From contig JAAXJR010000026.1 of NCBI GenBank assembly GCA_012269745.1, forward strand, positions 11,067 to 64,423: a DNA stretch of 53,357 nt. The letters run 5' to 3'. Each line of letters opens with the position of its first letter. Within the stretch, counting starts at the first letter, position 1. The translations under genes were made by a program, and so were the position numbers. The notes beneath the pieces are model-generated. The model had not been told where the DNA came from and searched no databases. It worked only from the letters and a program-made list of their open reading frames with translations. This document shows positions 1 through 7,951 of this stretch, piece after piece. This stretch comes from Flavobacteriales bacterium (GTDB taxonomy: Bacteria; Bacteroidota; Bacteroidia; Flavobacteriales; Schleiferiaceae).

Positions 1-2
1 AC

Positions 3-488
3 CATAATAAGTACGGAGTGGACGTGCGCTCTATTCGCTACCCGGGACTCATTTCATGGAAATCACAACCGGGCGGAGGCACCACAGATTATGCTGTGGA
101 GATTTACTACAAGGCACTTGAAGAGAGCAAATACACCTCTTTCTTAAGCGAACACCGCGCACTACCAATGATGTATATGGAAGATGCCATTCGCGCGACC
201 ATAGAACTCACGGAAGCTCCTGCCGACCAAGTGAAGGTTCGTTCCTCGTACAACCTTGCGGGAATCAGTTTTGACCCGGCAACTATTGGCGCGAGTATTC
301 AGAAGGTGATGCCCGAATTTGAATTAGATTTTGCACCAGATTTCCGTGAAGAGATTGCAGCCTCTTGGCCGGAGAGTATTGACGATTCTGCCGCTCAAGC
401 AGATTGGAATTGGACCCCGAAATACGATTTGGACACCATGACTGAGGCGATGCTTTCCAACCTCAAGACCAAGCTTCAGCTCTCGTAA
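3..488 (+). CDS. tdh: L-threonine 3-dehydrogenase, SDR type (3'-end fragment)
   Basis: The gene is cut by the left edge; the frame is open from base 3 and reads HNKYGVDVRSIRYPG before continuing to the TAA at 486-488. The visible part is the C-terminal half of an extended short-chain dehydrogenase. The segments RYPGLISWKSQPGGGTTDYA and LPMMYMEDAIRAT are typical of the short-chain L-threonine 3-dehydrogenases of Bacteroidota, which oxidise L-threonine with NAD+ to 2-amino-3-ketobutyrate. The Rossmann fold and the catalytic Tyr-x3-Lys lie outside the window. A UDP-glucose 4-epimerase relative is the alternative, but the GGGTTDYA segment favours Tdh. The gene converges on, and overlaps by 13 bases, the acetyltransferase gene on the other strand. 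Confidence 0.85.
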   Translation, partial: HNKYGVDVRSIRYPGLISWKSQPGGGTTDYAVEIYYKALEESKYTSFLSEHRALPMMYMEDAIRATIELTEAPADQVKVRSSYNLAGISFDPATIGASIQKVMPEFELDFAPDFREEIAASWPESIDDSAAQADWNWTPKYDLDTMTEAMLSNLKTKLQLS

Positions 489-988
489 TAATCGGACAAG
501 CCTTCTACTCCTGGCAATTGTCGCTGATCCATTTTCTTCAATCCCAATTTTTCAAGCAATCGCCCGCTTGCCCCATTTTCCGGGTGGGTAATGGCGCATA
601 GCTTATCTAAGCCAAAAACCTCCTTAGCAGCCTGCTGCACAGCTCGCGATGCCTCAATGGCATAGCCTTTTCCTTCCTGCTCTGGCAAAAGAGCGTAGCC
701 TATATCTACGAGCTCGAGCCCAGGCCTCTTGTACAAACCACAAACGCCTACTTTCGCACCTTCGCCTTTAGTGACCACGGTGTAATTTCCATAACCCAGC
801 TCGGTAAATTGCTTTAAGGTTCGATTGCGAATGAAAGCCAAAGCATCGTCCTTAGTGCGAATTTTTCGGTCACCTATGAATCTAAGTGCCTTTGGACTGT
901 TGAAGATTTCCAGAATAAAATCGGCATCCTCCTCAGTCGTTGGACGGATCCACAATCGGTCCGTTTCAAACAAATGATACTTATTCAT
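476..988 (-). CDS. GNAT-family N-acetyltransferase (RimJ/RimL type)
   Basis: A 170-residue protein that begins MNKYHLFETDRLWIRPTTEE, the usual opening of RimJ/RimL-like acetyltransferases. The acetyl-CoA loop is visible as LLPEQEGKGYAIEAS, followed by the helix and the THPENGASGRLLEKLGL segment that closes the fold. The frame is open for 19 further codons upstream, but the ATG at 988 is preferred: it starts the conserved domain and overlaps the end of the gamma-carbonic-anhydrase gene by only 8 bases, suggesting translational coupling. Relatives acetylate N-terminal amines of proteins or small amines; the substrate here cannot be told. The 3' end runs 13 bases into the convergent tdh gene. 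Confidence 0.85.
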   Translation of the reverse strand: MNKYHLFETDRLWIRPTTEEDADFILEIFNSPKALRFIGDRKIRTKDDALAFIRNRTLKQFTELGYGNYTVVTKGEGAKVGVCGLYKRPGLELVDIGYALLPEQEGKGYAIEASRAVQQAAKEVFGLDKLCAITHPENGASGRLLEKLGLKKMDQRQLPGVEGLSDYYES

Positions 989-1502
989 CGTCCTTGTACC
1001 AAGAGCTGTATTTCTGGTAATTGTTCGCGATACGTTCAATCTCACCTGTTCTCAATCTTTCAGGTACCGGGCCAATTTCTTTCGCCGGCACCCCCGCCCA
1101 GAGCGTCCCAGGCGCCAATTTTTTTCCTTGGGTGACCACCGAACCTGCCGCAACGATACAGCCTTCGCCTACCACGCAGTCGTCCATCACAATAGCACCC
1201 ATGCCAACAAGCACGTTATTCTCAATGGTACATCCATGCACAATAGCGTTGTGGCCAATGCTTACATTGTCGCCTATGGTCGTCGGGTATTTCTTGAACG
1301 TACAATGCACCGTTGCGTTGTCCTGCACATTTACCTTATTACCCATTGTAATGGCATTCACATCAGCACGGATGACGCTCCCAAACCAAAAGCTACATCC
1401 CTCTCCGCAGGAGAAGTTTCCAATAATGGTCGCGTTTTCGGCGATGAAGGCGTCTTTTCCAATCTCAGGGTGATGTCCTAGAACAGGGCGAACAATAGGC
1501 AT
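981..1502 (-). CDS. Gamma-carbonic anhydrase family protein (YrdA/PaaY-like hexapeptide protein)
   Basis: A 173-residue left-handed beta-helix protein built from hexapeptide repeats over roughly residues 12-140. The three metal-binding histidines of the family are present as H66 (NATVHC), H84 (SIGHN) and H89 (IVHGC). The protein lacks the acidic loop of archaeal Cam, so it belongs to the short YrdA/CamH type. Relatives bind zinc or iron as trimers; some hydrate CO2 and others have no shown activity, so function stays open. It is the first gene of a two-gene unit with the acetyltransferase and is divergent from nfu. Confidence 0.88.
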   Translation of the reverse strand: MPIVRPVLGHHPEIGKDAFIAENATIIGNFSCGEGCSFWFGSVIRADVNAITMGNKVNVQDNATVHCTFKKYPTTIGDNVSIGHNAIVHGCTIENNVLVGMGAIVMDDCVVGEGCIVAAGSVVTQGKKLAPGTLWAGVPAKEIGPVPERLRTGEIERIANNYQKYSSWYKDDE

Positions 1503-1522
1503 AAGGTGTTGTTTTTGTGATG

Positions 1523-1530
1523 TACTTTTG
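1523..1530 (+). promoter_or_regulatory. Promoter -7 element of nfu
   Basis: TACTTTTG matches the Bacteroidota sigma-A consensus TAnnTTTG fully and lies 22 bases before the ATG at 1552. Because this box covers the alternative TTG codon at 1528, transcription would start after that codon, which rules out the longer reading frame. Confidence 0.75.
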
Positions 1531-1551
1531 TACCCTGAAAATACCCCAATT

Positions 1552-2166
1552 ATGGAAATAAAAAGAGTCCCAGTTAGTATTTACGCCGAAATGACCCCAA
1601 ACCCAAAGGTCATGAAGTTCGTAAGTAACAAACTACTCCTTCAGACAGATTCAGCAGAATTTAGAAATATCGAAGAGGCAAAGCCATCTCCATTGGCAAC
1701 GAAGCTCTTCCACTTCCCATTTGTAAAAGAAGTATTCATCTCAGGCAACTACATCGCTATTGCAAAATTTGATGTGGTAGAATGGGACGACGTGGCCCAA
1801 GAGGTGCGTGTGTTTATCACCGAATTCTTAACCGAAGGAGGCGTTGCTGTCCATGAGGATCAATTAAAACCTGCTCAAGAAGAAAAAGCAGAGGAAGGCA
1901 CAGGTCCAGTATTGAATCCTGAAGATTTGGGCGAAGTTGAAGCGCGCATTGTCGATATCCTTGAAGAATACATCAAGCCTGCCGTAGCACAAGACGGTGG
2001 AAACATTGCTTTCATGGGCTACAAAGACAAGATTGTTGAAGTGCAGTTGCAAGGCGCTTGTTCTGGATGTCCTTCTTCAACGATGACCCTGAAAAACGGT
2101 ATCCTGAGCATTCTTCAAAAGATGCTTCCCACGTTAGTAGACGACGTGGTCGCGGTGAACGGATAG
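1552..2166 (+). CDS. NifU/Nfu-type Fe-S cluster carrier
   Basis: A 204-residue two-domain protein. Residues about 10-95 form the Nfu N-terminal domain (TPNPKVMKF, then PLATKLFHFPFVKEVFISGN). After a charged linker rich in Glu and Lys, residues about 125-204 form the NifU-like C-terminal domain with the cluster-binding pair C170-x-x-C173 in GACSGCPSS. Such proteins carry 4Fe-4S clusters from the assembly scaffold to target enzymes in the cytoplasm. The ATG at 1552 was chosen because the -7 promoter box overlaps the upstream TTG alternative. The gene stands alone and ends in a strong hairpin shared with the convergent desaturase gene. Confidence 0.92.
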   Translation: MEIKRVPVSIYAEMTPNPKVMKFVSNKLLLQTDSAEFRNIEEAKPSPLATKLFHFPFVKEVFISGNYIAIAKFDVVEWDDVAQEVRVFITEFLTEGGVAVHEDQLKPAQEEKAEEGTGPVLNPEDLGEVEARIVDILEEYIKPAVAQDGGNIAFMGYKDKIVEVQLQGACSGCPSSTMTLKNGILSILQKMLPTLVDDVVAVNG

Positions 2167-2189
2167 AAAAATCACACTCCATAAAAAAA

Positions 2190-2216
2190 GGGCGACCCTG
2201 CGGGTCGCCCTTTTTT
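2190..2216. terminator. Bidirectional terminator between nfu and the desaturase gene
   Basis: A perfect 9-bp stem (GGGCGACCC at 2190-2198 with GGGTCGCCC at 2202-2210) closes a TGC loop. A run of seven A precedes it and six T follow, so it can serve both convergent genes. Confidence 0.9.
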
Positions 2217-2234
2217 ATTTCTATAGTCACTGGA

Positions 2235-3299
2235 TTAAGCCATAGCTTGACCCATATTCTTCAAATGTGCAAAGTGGCCTTTGAGTGCCTCAACCGTTGT
2301 GCGGTACTCATTATACGGCAGCTTGAACTCTTCAGCCGTCTTGCGAACAATCTCAGCAATCTTTGGATAGTGTACGTGATTGATGGTTGGGAACAAGTGG
2401 TGCTCTACCTGGAAGTTTAGACCACCTGTGTACCAAGTCACAAGCTTACTCTTAGTGCTAAAGTTCGCCGTTGTTTTCAACTGGTGCTCTAACAAACTGT
2501 TGTCTTTAGCTTCATCCTCTGTTGGGAATTCCGCCTTATCGACTACGTGCGCCAATTGGAACGTAAATGACAAAATCAAACCAGCCACTACGTGCATCAC
2601 CATGTTACCCCATAGTACCATGTACCATGGAAGACCCAAGGCTATCGGCAAAATGTAGAATACAGCGAAATGTGCACCTTTACCTACGATCAGCTTTGTC
2701 CACACCATACCAAGGGTTTGATCTTTCGCTTTGAATAGATCAGATTTGTTGTATTGAACCACTTGTTTAAAGTCTTTCTCCAACAACCATTTCCAAGTCA
2801 TCAAAGCATAGGCAAACGGCGCATAAATGTGCTGGTATTTGTGTTTTGGTTTTAATTCCTGTTCTGGGTGAAAGCGGAACATGCTGCCCGTTTCAATATC
2901 GTCATCGTGACCGTCCAAATTTGTGTGCGTGTGGTGTTTCACATTGTGCTGCACTCTCCAAGTATAGCTATTACCGGCCAACATATAGATCACTGCACCA
3001 ATTTTACGATTCACCCACTCGCTGCGAGTAACCGTATTGTGAATAGCATCGTGCATCACATTCATACCTACACCTGCCATGCCTATCCCTGTGATGGCCC
3101 ACAAAACAGTGGTCATCAAGAAAGACGTATAACCAGTGAGGAATAAAATGAATGGCACTAAATACATTGCCAGGTTCAACACAGCCTTCATGTAATAGCG
3201 GTAATCGGCCAAGCCAGACTTACCTTCTTCCTTGAGGTAAGTTCTTACTCTCTTGCGAACTTCCTTTTGAAAGTCACTAGTGCTCTTAAATCGTAACAT
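2235..3299 (-). CDS. Membrane fatty acid desaturase (acyl-CoA/linoleoyl type)
   Basis: A 354-residue integral membrane di-iron enzyme. All three histidine boxes are present: H83-D-A-I-H87, H118-N-V-K-H-H123, and the Q297-V-E-H-H301 box in which Gln replaces the first His, as in front-end (delta-5/delta-6-like) desaturases. Hydrophobic segments around residues 40-80 and 205-250 fit four membrane spans. The enzyme would introduce double bonds into acyl chains with O2 and an electron donor; no N-terminal cytochrome b5 domain is fused, so the donor is separate. It likely adjusts membrane fluidity. It is a single-gene unit. Confidence 0.9.
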   Translation of the reverse strand: MLRFKSTSDFQKEVRKRVRTYLKEEGKSGLADYRYYMKAVLNLAMYLVPFILFLTGYTSFLMTTVLWAITGIGMAGVGMNVMHDAIHNTVTRSEWVNRKIGAVIYMLAGNSYTWRVQHNVKHHTHTNLDGHDDDIETGSMFRFHPEQELKPKHKYQHIYAPFAYALMTWKWLLEKDFKQVVQYNKSDLFKAKDQTLGMVWTKLIVGKGAHFAVFYILPIALGLPWYMVLWGNMVMHVVAGLILSFTFQLAHVVDKAEFPTEDEAKDNSLLEHQLKTTANFSTKSKLVTWYTGGLNFQVEHHLFPTINHVHYPKIAEIVRKTAEEFKLPYNEYRTTVEALKGHFAHLKNMGQAMA

Positions 3300-3361
3300 A
3301 TACTTTTCGTAAAATCAACGGGGAATTTACTAAACACAACGCTAAGTACAGCCGTATAGTT

Positions 3362-3369
3362 TAGTTTTG
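3362..3369 (+). promoter_or_regulatory. Promoter -7 element of pgi
   Basis: TAGTTTTG is a full match to TAnnTTTG and lies 23 bases before the ATG at 3393. It overlaps the in-frame GTG at 3369, which is therefore unlikely to be the start. Confidence 0.75.
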
Positions 3370-3392
3370 TGGCAAATTCAAGATTATCTACG

Positions 3393-5030
3393 ATGCTTAA
3401 AAACCTAAAGCCAACGGACTTAAAAGCCTGGCGCAAGCTTCAGAAGAACTCTATTTACGACAAAAGAACGCTTAAAACTCGTTTCTACGAGGATAGCGAG
3501 CGTTTCAATAAATACCACATCAAGTGGGACGGAATTCTCTTTGACTTCTCTAAGAACCACATGGGTAGCGAGACTTTCGCTCTCTTTCAGGAGTTGTTAG
3601 AAGAAGCAGATGTCCGTACTGCCATCAAGCAACAGCAAGGTGGTGAGAAAATCAACGTCACTGAAAACCGTGCTGTTTTGCATACTGCTTTACGTAACAT
3701 GAGCGATGAGCCTATTTACGTAGACGGCGAAGATGTGATGCCTGGTGTTCGTGACTCATGGGCTAAACTAGCCACCTTCTCAAGCGAGGTTCGTTCAGGT
3801 AACTGGAAAGGACATAGCGGCAAGCGCATCACTGATGTCGTAAACATCGGTATCGGCGGCTCTGATCTAGGGCCTAGAATGGTCATCAACGCATTGAAGC
3901 CATTCGTTACAGATGAAATGAACTTCCACTTTGTCGCGAACGTAGACGGTGCGGATCTCCACGAAGTATTAAAGAAAGTAGATGCTGAAACTACCCTGTT
4001 CATCATCGCATCCAAGACTTTTACCACACAAGAGACCATGCAAAACGCTAACAGCGCAAAGCATTGGTTCTTGAATAACGGCGGTAGCCAAGAAGATGTA
4101 GCCAAGCACTTCGTTGCTGTAAGTACAAATGCAGAAGGCGTAGCAGGCTTCGGTATCGATACAGCAAACATGTTCGGTTTCTGGGACTGGGTAGGTGGAC
4201 GCTACAGCGTTTGGTCTGCTATTGGTCTACCAGTAATCTTGGCCATAGGTTTCCAAGGATTCCAAGAATTCTTAAGTGGAGCGCATGCTATGGATAAGCA
4301 CGTTGCTGAGGCAGATTGGAGCGAAAACATCCCAGCGCTTATGGCTATGCTTGGTATTTGGTACCGCAACTTCCACAACGCGCCTTCACATGCCATCCTT
4401 CCTTACGACCAATATCTAGATCGTTTCGCAGCCTACTTCCAGCAGGGAGATATGGAGAGTAACGGAAAATATGTAGACCGTGGAGGTAATCGCGTAAACT
4501 ACCCTACTGGACCAATCATTTGGGGTGAGCCTGGAACCAATGGTCAGCATGCCTTCTACCAATTGATCCATCAAGGTACTGACCTTATTCCTGCAGACTT
4601 TATTGCCGCCAAAAAATGCCAGCACAGTTTGCCTGAGCACCACCCTATTCTATTAGCCAATTTCATTGCTCAGACAGAGGCATTGATGACCGGTAAATCA
4701 AGAATGGATGTAGAGATTGAAATGCGTCAAGCAGGAATTAGCGGTGATGATATCGATAAGATTGCACCGTACCGCGTGTTTGAAGGAAACAGACCTACTA
4801 ACAGTATTGTACTGGATGAATTGAACCCTTACCACCTGGGTCAATTGGTTGCGGCCTACGAACACAAGATATTTATACAAGGATACATCTGGAACATCTA
4901 CTCGTACGATCAGTGGGGAGTAGAGCTAGGAAAAGTTCTTGCGAAAGCAGTACTCAATGAACTCAAAGGCGGTCCTAAACACGACCACGACAGTTCCACT
5001 GCAGCACTAATTGATTATTTGAAAAGCTAA
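3393..5030 (+). CDS. pgi: Glucose-6-phosphate isomerase
   Basis: A 545-residue protein of the long bacterial/eukaryotic Pgi type that interconverts glucose 6-phosphate and fructose 6-phosphate in the cytoplasm. The phosphate-binding segment [11 protein letters not shown], the first family signature [13 protein letters not shown], the catalytic Glu in [12 protein letters not shown] and the second signature [18 protein letters not shown] are all intact. The ATG at 3393 is preferred over the GTG at 3369 because the promoter box covers the latter. The gene ends three bases before the stop of the convergent marR gene, and its terminator appears to lie inside marR (5063-5095). Confidence 0.96.
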   Translation: MLKNLKPTDLKAWRKLQKNSIYDKRTLKTRFYEDSERFNKYHIKWDGILFDFSKNHMGSETFALFQELLEEADVRTAIKQQQGGEKINVTENRAVLHTALRNMSDEPIYVDGEDVMPGVRDSWAKLATFSSEVRSGNWKGHSGKRITDVVNIGIGGSDLGPRMVINALKPFVTDEMNFHFVANVDGADLHEVLKKVDAETTLFIIASKTFTTQETMQNANSAKHWFLNNGGSQEDVAKHFVAVSTNAEGVAGFGIDTANMFGFWDWVGGRYSVWSAIGLPVILAIGFQGFQEFLSGAHAMDKHVAEADWSENIPALMAMLGIWYRNFHNAPSHAILPYDQYLDRFAAYFQQGDMESNGKYVDRGGNRVNYPTGPIIWGEPGTNGQHAFYQLIHQGTDLIPADFIAAKKCQHSLPEHHPILLANFIAQTEALMTGKSRMDVEIEMRQAGISGDDIDKIAPYRVFEGNRPTNSIVLDELNPYHLGQLVAAYEHKIFIQGYIWNIYSYDQWGVELGKVLAKAVLNELKGGPKHDHDSSTAALIDYLKS

Positions 5031-5033
5031 GAT

Positions 5034-5492
5034 TTAACTACACAAATCTGAACGAAAACAGTCCAGCAGCTCATTGAGTTGTTGGGCTTTTTTTTCGTCC
5101 ATACCTGCGGCCAAAGATTCAACCTCCTCACGTTCCACAAGGTCATTGACAAGCTTGCTTCCTTTTGAGGTCAAATAAATAAAGACAATTCTACGGTCTT
5201 CTTTATCTCTTACCTTTTCCAAAAGATCCATGCTCACCAAGCGATCCACCATTCGAGAGGCATCGCTCATCTTGTCTAGCAAACGCTCACGTATTTCAGA
5301 AGTAGTAGATCCCGTTTCTCCTGCACCACGCACAATGCGAAGTACATTGTACTGCTGCATGGTAAGACCATTTTCTTTGAGGCGTGCAGTGATCTGCTCT
5401 TTCAACCTGTTGGAGGTATATATGAGATTCACAATCAATTTCGACTGTTCAGATTTAAAGCTGCTTTGTTTGATTTCGTCTTCGAGGCGCAT
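5034..5492 (-). CDS. MarR-family transcriptional regulator
   Basis: A 152-residue winged-helix regulator. The dimerisation helices flank a DNA-binding core with the recognition helix region TTSEIRERLLDKMSDASRMV and the wing KVRDKEDRRIVFIYLTSKG, where the DxR pair is characteristic of MarR proteins. Family members are dimers that repress their own gene and nearby genes and let go of DNA when a small ligand binds. The only gene clearly under its promoter is itself; its ligand and other targets are unknown. Inverted repeats overlapping its promoter (5501-5529) are the likely operator. Its 3' part carries, on the other strand, the probable pgi terminator. Confidence 0.92.
   Translation of the reverse strand: MRLEDEIKQSSFKSEQSKLIVNLIYTSNRLKEQITARLKENGLTMQQYNVLRIVRGAGETGSTTSEIRERLLDKMSDASRMVDRLVSMDLLEKVRDKEDRRIVFIYLTSKGSKLVNDLVEREEVESLAAGMDEKKAQQLNELLDCFRSDLCS
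5063..5095 (+). terminator. Probable pgi terminator inside the marR coding sequence
   Basis: On the plus strand CCAGCAGCTC (5063-5072) pairs with GAGTTGTTGG (5076-5085) over ten base pairs including two G-U pairs, with an ATT loop and a run of eight T at 5088-5095. It starts 33 bases after the pgi stop codon. On the minus strand the G-U pairs become A-C mismatches and the T run is absent, so the signal is directional. Confidence 0.65.
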
Positions 5493-5500
5493 AAAACTCT

Positions 5501-5529
5501 AACAATTGTAAAGATAATTGTTCAAACAA
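5501..5529. promoter_or_regulatory. Candidate MarR operator overlapping the marR promoter
   Basis: AACAATT (5501-5507) and AATTGTT (5516-5522) form a perfect 7-bp inverted repeat with an 8-base spacer. A second repeat, TTGTT-CA-AACAA, overlaps it at 5518-5529. The minus-strand -7 element TATCTTTA (5516-5509, one mismatch to TAnnTTTG) lies between the first arms, 17 bases before the marR start codon. This is the arrangement expected for autorepression. Confidence 0.55.
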
Positions 5530-5546
5530 TCAAAGAGAAATAAAAA

Positions 5547-5568
5547 ACCCGCACCTAAGGGCACGGGT
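5547..5568 (-). terminator. Terminator of the pyrH-frr unit
   Basis: Read on the minus strand, ACCCG and CGGGT (plus CC/GG inside) pair around a short loop and are followed by six T. It lies 23 bases after the frr stop codon. Confidence 0.7.
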
Positions 5569-5590
5569 CATTTACTATATCTCAGACAGA

Positions 5591-6154
5591 TTAGACCGTC
5601 ATAATATCTGTTTCCTTCTTTGCGAACATCGCATCACATTTAGCGATGTACTGATCGGTCATCTTTTGGATGTCGTTCTCACTGTCCTTGCGAATATCTT
5701 CGCTCAATCCGTCATTACCCATCTTCTTAAGTTCGTCCATAGCACTCTTGCGAGCCGCACGAACACCCACTTTGGCATTCTCCGCTTCAGCCTTAGCCAT
5801 CTTCGCAAGGTCTCTACGACGTTCCTCTGTTAAAGGCGGTACCGAGATAATCACGCTCTCACCATTATTCATAGGATTAAATCCTAATCCAGAGTTAATA
5901 ATAGCACGCTCAATATCTGGGATAATGTTCTTTTCCCACGGCTGGATGCTAATAGTACGAGCATCTGGAGTATTGACATTACTCACCTGCGCTAACGGGG
6001 TCGGAGCACCGTAGTACTCAACCATTACACTATCTAGCATAGATGCACTGGCACGTCCAGCACGAATTTTCAATAGGGACTTCTCCATGTGCGCAATGGC
6101 ACGGTCCATATCGTCTTTTGTCGATTCAAATACTAATTCTAATTCCTCTTCCAT
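5591..6154 (-). CDS. frr: Ribosome recycling factor
   Basis: A 187-residue protein of normal family length. The N-terminal helix segment MEKSLLKIRAGRAS, the middle segment YYGAPTPLAQVSNV and the C-terminal helices with RRDLAKMAKAEAENAKVGVR identify ribosome recycling factor, which together with EF-G splits the ribosome after termination. It follows pyrH by 14 bases in the same direction, the common pyrH-frr order in bacteria, and is closed by a hairpin terminator. Confidence 0.97.
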   Translation of the reverse strand: MEEELELVFESTKDDMDRAIAHMEKSLLKIRAGRASASMLDSVMVEYYGAPTPLAQVSNVNTPDARTISIQPWEKNIIPDIERAIINSGLGFNPMNNGESVIISVPPLTEERRRDLAKMAKAEAENAKVGVRAARKSAMDELKKMGNDGLSEDIRKDSENDIQKMTDQYIAKCDAMFAKKETDIMTV

Positions 6155-6168
6155 GAGTTCTTATTTTC

Positions 6169-6879
6169 TTAGTTCTTTACCAATGTGCCTACACCATTAG
6201 CACCTTCAACCACCTTCATGAGGTTACCTCTAGTATTCATATCGAACACGACGATAGGCAGGTCATTTTCTTTACTTAAGGTAAACGCAGTCATGTCCAT
6301 AACATTCAAACCTCTGTCGTATACCTCCTTGAAGCTCAATTCCTCGAACTTCGTTGCATTTGCATCCTTTTCTGGATCTGCTGTGTAAATACCATCTACA
6401 CGTGTTCCCTTCAATATTACATCCGCTTGAATCTCAACAGCTCGAAGTGTAGCACCAGTATCTGTAGTGAAATATGGATTACCCGTACCTGCAGAGAAGA
6501 TAACTACACGACCTTTTTCCAAATGACGGATGGCGCGACGACGAATAAATGGCTCAGCTACCTTGTCCATTTCAATGGCACTCTGAAGGCGAGTCTTCAC
6601 TCCTGCGCTTTCAAGGGCTCCTTGCAATGCAAGACCATTAATCACTGTGGCAAGCATGCCCATGTGGTCTGCCTGAACACGGTCCATGCCCTGAGATGCT
6701 CCACTAATGCCTCTGAAGATGTTTCCTCCGCCAATAACGACACCAACCTGAACGCCTTTTTCGGCTACAGCTTTGATTTCATCTGCGTATTCAGCAATTC
6801 TCTTTGGGTCAATTCCAAAATCATTGTCCCCCATTAAAGCTTCGCCGCTCAATTTGAGTAGCACTCGGTTGTATTTCAT
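6169..6879 (-). CDS. pyrH: UMP kinase
   Basis: A 236-residue amino-acid-kinase-fold protein that phosphorylates UMP to UDP with ATP. The start [17 protein letters not shown] carries the phosphate-binding Lys, and [25 protein letters not shown] and [11 protein letters not shown] are standard UMP kinase motifs. The ATG at 6879 was chosen over an upstream in-frame ATG at 6900, because the promoter -7 box spans 6898-6905 and the family begins at this Met. Bacterial UMP kinases are hexamers, usually regulated by GTP and UTP. It heads a unit with frr. Confidence 0.97.
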   Translation of the reverse strand: MKYNRVLLKLSGEALMGDNDFGIDPKRIAEYADEIKAVAEKGVQVGVVIGGGNIFRGISGASQGMDRVQADHMGMLATVINGLALQGALESAGVKTRLQSAIEMDKVAEPFIRRRAIRHLEKGRVVIFSAGTGNPYFTTDTGATLRAVEIQADVILKGTRVDGIYTADPEKDANATKFEELSFKEVYDRGLNVMDMTAFTLSKENDLPIVVFDMNTRGNLMKVVEGANGVGTLVKN

Positions 6880-6897
6880 CTCAAGTAGGTTTGGACA

Positions 6898-6905
6898 CAA
6901 ATATA
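6898..6905 (-). promoter_or_regulatory. Promoter -7 element of pyrH
   Basis: The minus strand reads TATATTTG, a full match to TAnnTTTG, 19 bases before the ATG at 6879. It lies between the tsf terminator and pyrH, so pyrH-frr has its own promoter. Confidence 0.75.
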
Positions 6906-6981
6906 AGCCAACTCAAAAGCATTGCCGATTTAGACAAGGTTACTTTTACACCAAAGTCACAAGGATATTCAACAATAAAAA

Positions 6982-7006
6982 AGCCCCTGTCTGAAAGACA
7001 AGGGCT
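6982..7006 (-). terminator. Terminator of tsf
   Basis: AGCCC-C-TGTCT (6982-6992) pairs with AGACA-A-GGGCT (6996-7006) around a GAA loop. On the minus strand it is followed by six T; it lies 25 bases after the tsf stop. Confidence 0.85.
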
Positions 7007-7031
7007 CTTAATATTTCAGTGGAACTCTAGA

Positions 7032-7850
7032 TTATAGAGATACACGCTTGAAGTCTACTACTTCCAAACCAGCTTGAACGCTAGTTAGGTATTTAGCAAC
7101 ACTCATCTTACCATCTTTGATGAAAGCTTGGTCAACCAAAGTGTTCTCCTTGAAGAATTTGTTTAGACGACCAGTAGCGATCTTTTCCAACATTTCTTCT
7201 GGCTTGCCTTCTTGACGTGCCAACTCTTTACCAACTTCCAACTCACGATCGATAACATCTTGAGATACGGCGTCACGGTTAAGAGCAACTGGGTTCATTG
7301 CCGCAGCTTGCATAGCTACGTCGCGACCAGCTTCAGCAGCTTCAGCAGTCAAACCTACCAAAGTACCAATCTTGTTGCCCATGTGGATGTAAGAAGCAAC
7401 GTAAGCAGCGTTCACTGTAGCTAGTTCCGCTACCTCGATTTTCTCACCGATTACACCAGTTTGCTCTTGCAATTTATCAGCAACAGTCAAACCACCTTCA
7501 AATTCTGTAGCACCAAGCTCTTCAGCTGTAGCAGCACCAGAAGCCAAAGCGATATCAGCCAATTTGTTCGCCAATGCAACGAAGTCTTCGTTCTTAGCAA
7601 CGAAGTCAGTCTCACAAGACAACTTCACGATAACACCTTTATCCGCACCGTTTGTCTTAGCGATAACAGCACCTTCAGTAGCATCACGGTCAGCACGCTT
7701 TGCAGCTACCTTCTGACCTTTCTTTCTTAGGATGTCAACTGCAGCTTCGAAATCGCCTTCCGCTTCAACCAAAGCTTTTTTACAGTCCATCATACCAGCA
7801 CCAGTTTGCTTTCTGAGTTTGTTTACTTCAGCAGCAGTAATCTTTGCCAT
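7032..7850 (-). CDS. tsf: Elongation factor Ts
   Basis: A 272-residue nucleotide exchange factor for EF-Tu. The N-terminal UBA-like domain with the signature LRKQTGAGMMDCKKAL (residues about 12-27) is followed by the core with CETDFVAKN and HMGNKIGTLVGL. It follows rpsB in the same direction, the universal rpsB-tsf order, but a strong hairpin with a T run lies between the two, so part of the rpsB transcripts may stop before tsf. Confidence 0.97.
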   Translation of the reverse strand: MAKITAAEVNKLRKQTGAGMMDCKKALVEAEGDFEAAVDILRKKGQKVAAKRADRDATEGAVIAKTNGADKGVIVKLSCETDFVAKNEDFVALANKLADIALASGAATAEELGATEFEGGLTVADKLQEQTGVIGEKIEVAELATVNAAYVASYIHMGNKIGTLVGLTAEAAEAGRDVAMQAAAMNPVALNRDAVSQDVIDRELEVGKELARQEGKPEEMLEKIATGRLNKFFKENTLVDQAFIKDGKMSVAKYLTSVQAGLEVVDFKRVSL

Positions 7851-7883
7851 GATATTGAGATTTAATTTGTTGTTTGAATTAAA

Positions 7884-7917
7884 AAGAGAGCCGCAAAGTT
7901 ATCCCCACGGCTCTCTT
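7884..7917 (-). terminator. Terminator or attenuator between rpsB and tsf
   Basis: A perfect 10-bp stem (AAGAGAGCCG at 7884-7893 with CGGCTCTCTT at 7908-7917) around a 14-base loop, followed on the minus strand by TTTTTAATT. No -7 box with a full match was found between it and tsf, so partial read-through is the likely way tsf is expressed. Confidence 0.75.
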
Positions 7918-7951
7918 GAAAAGTATAAAGTCTATTACGAAACTGCTAAGC

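Noticed and set aside
1528-1551. TTG start for nfu at 1528
   Set aside because: The codon lies within the -7 promoter box, so it would not be in the transcript.
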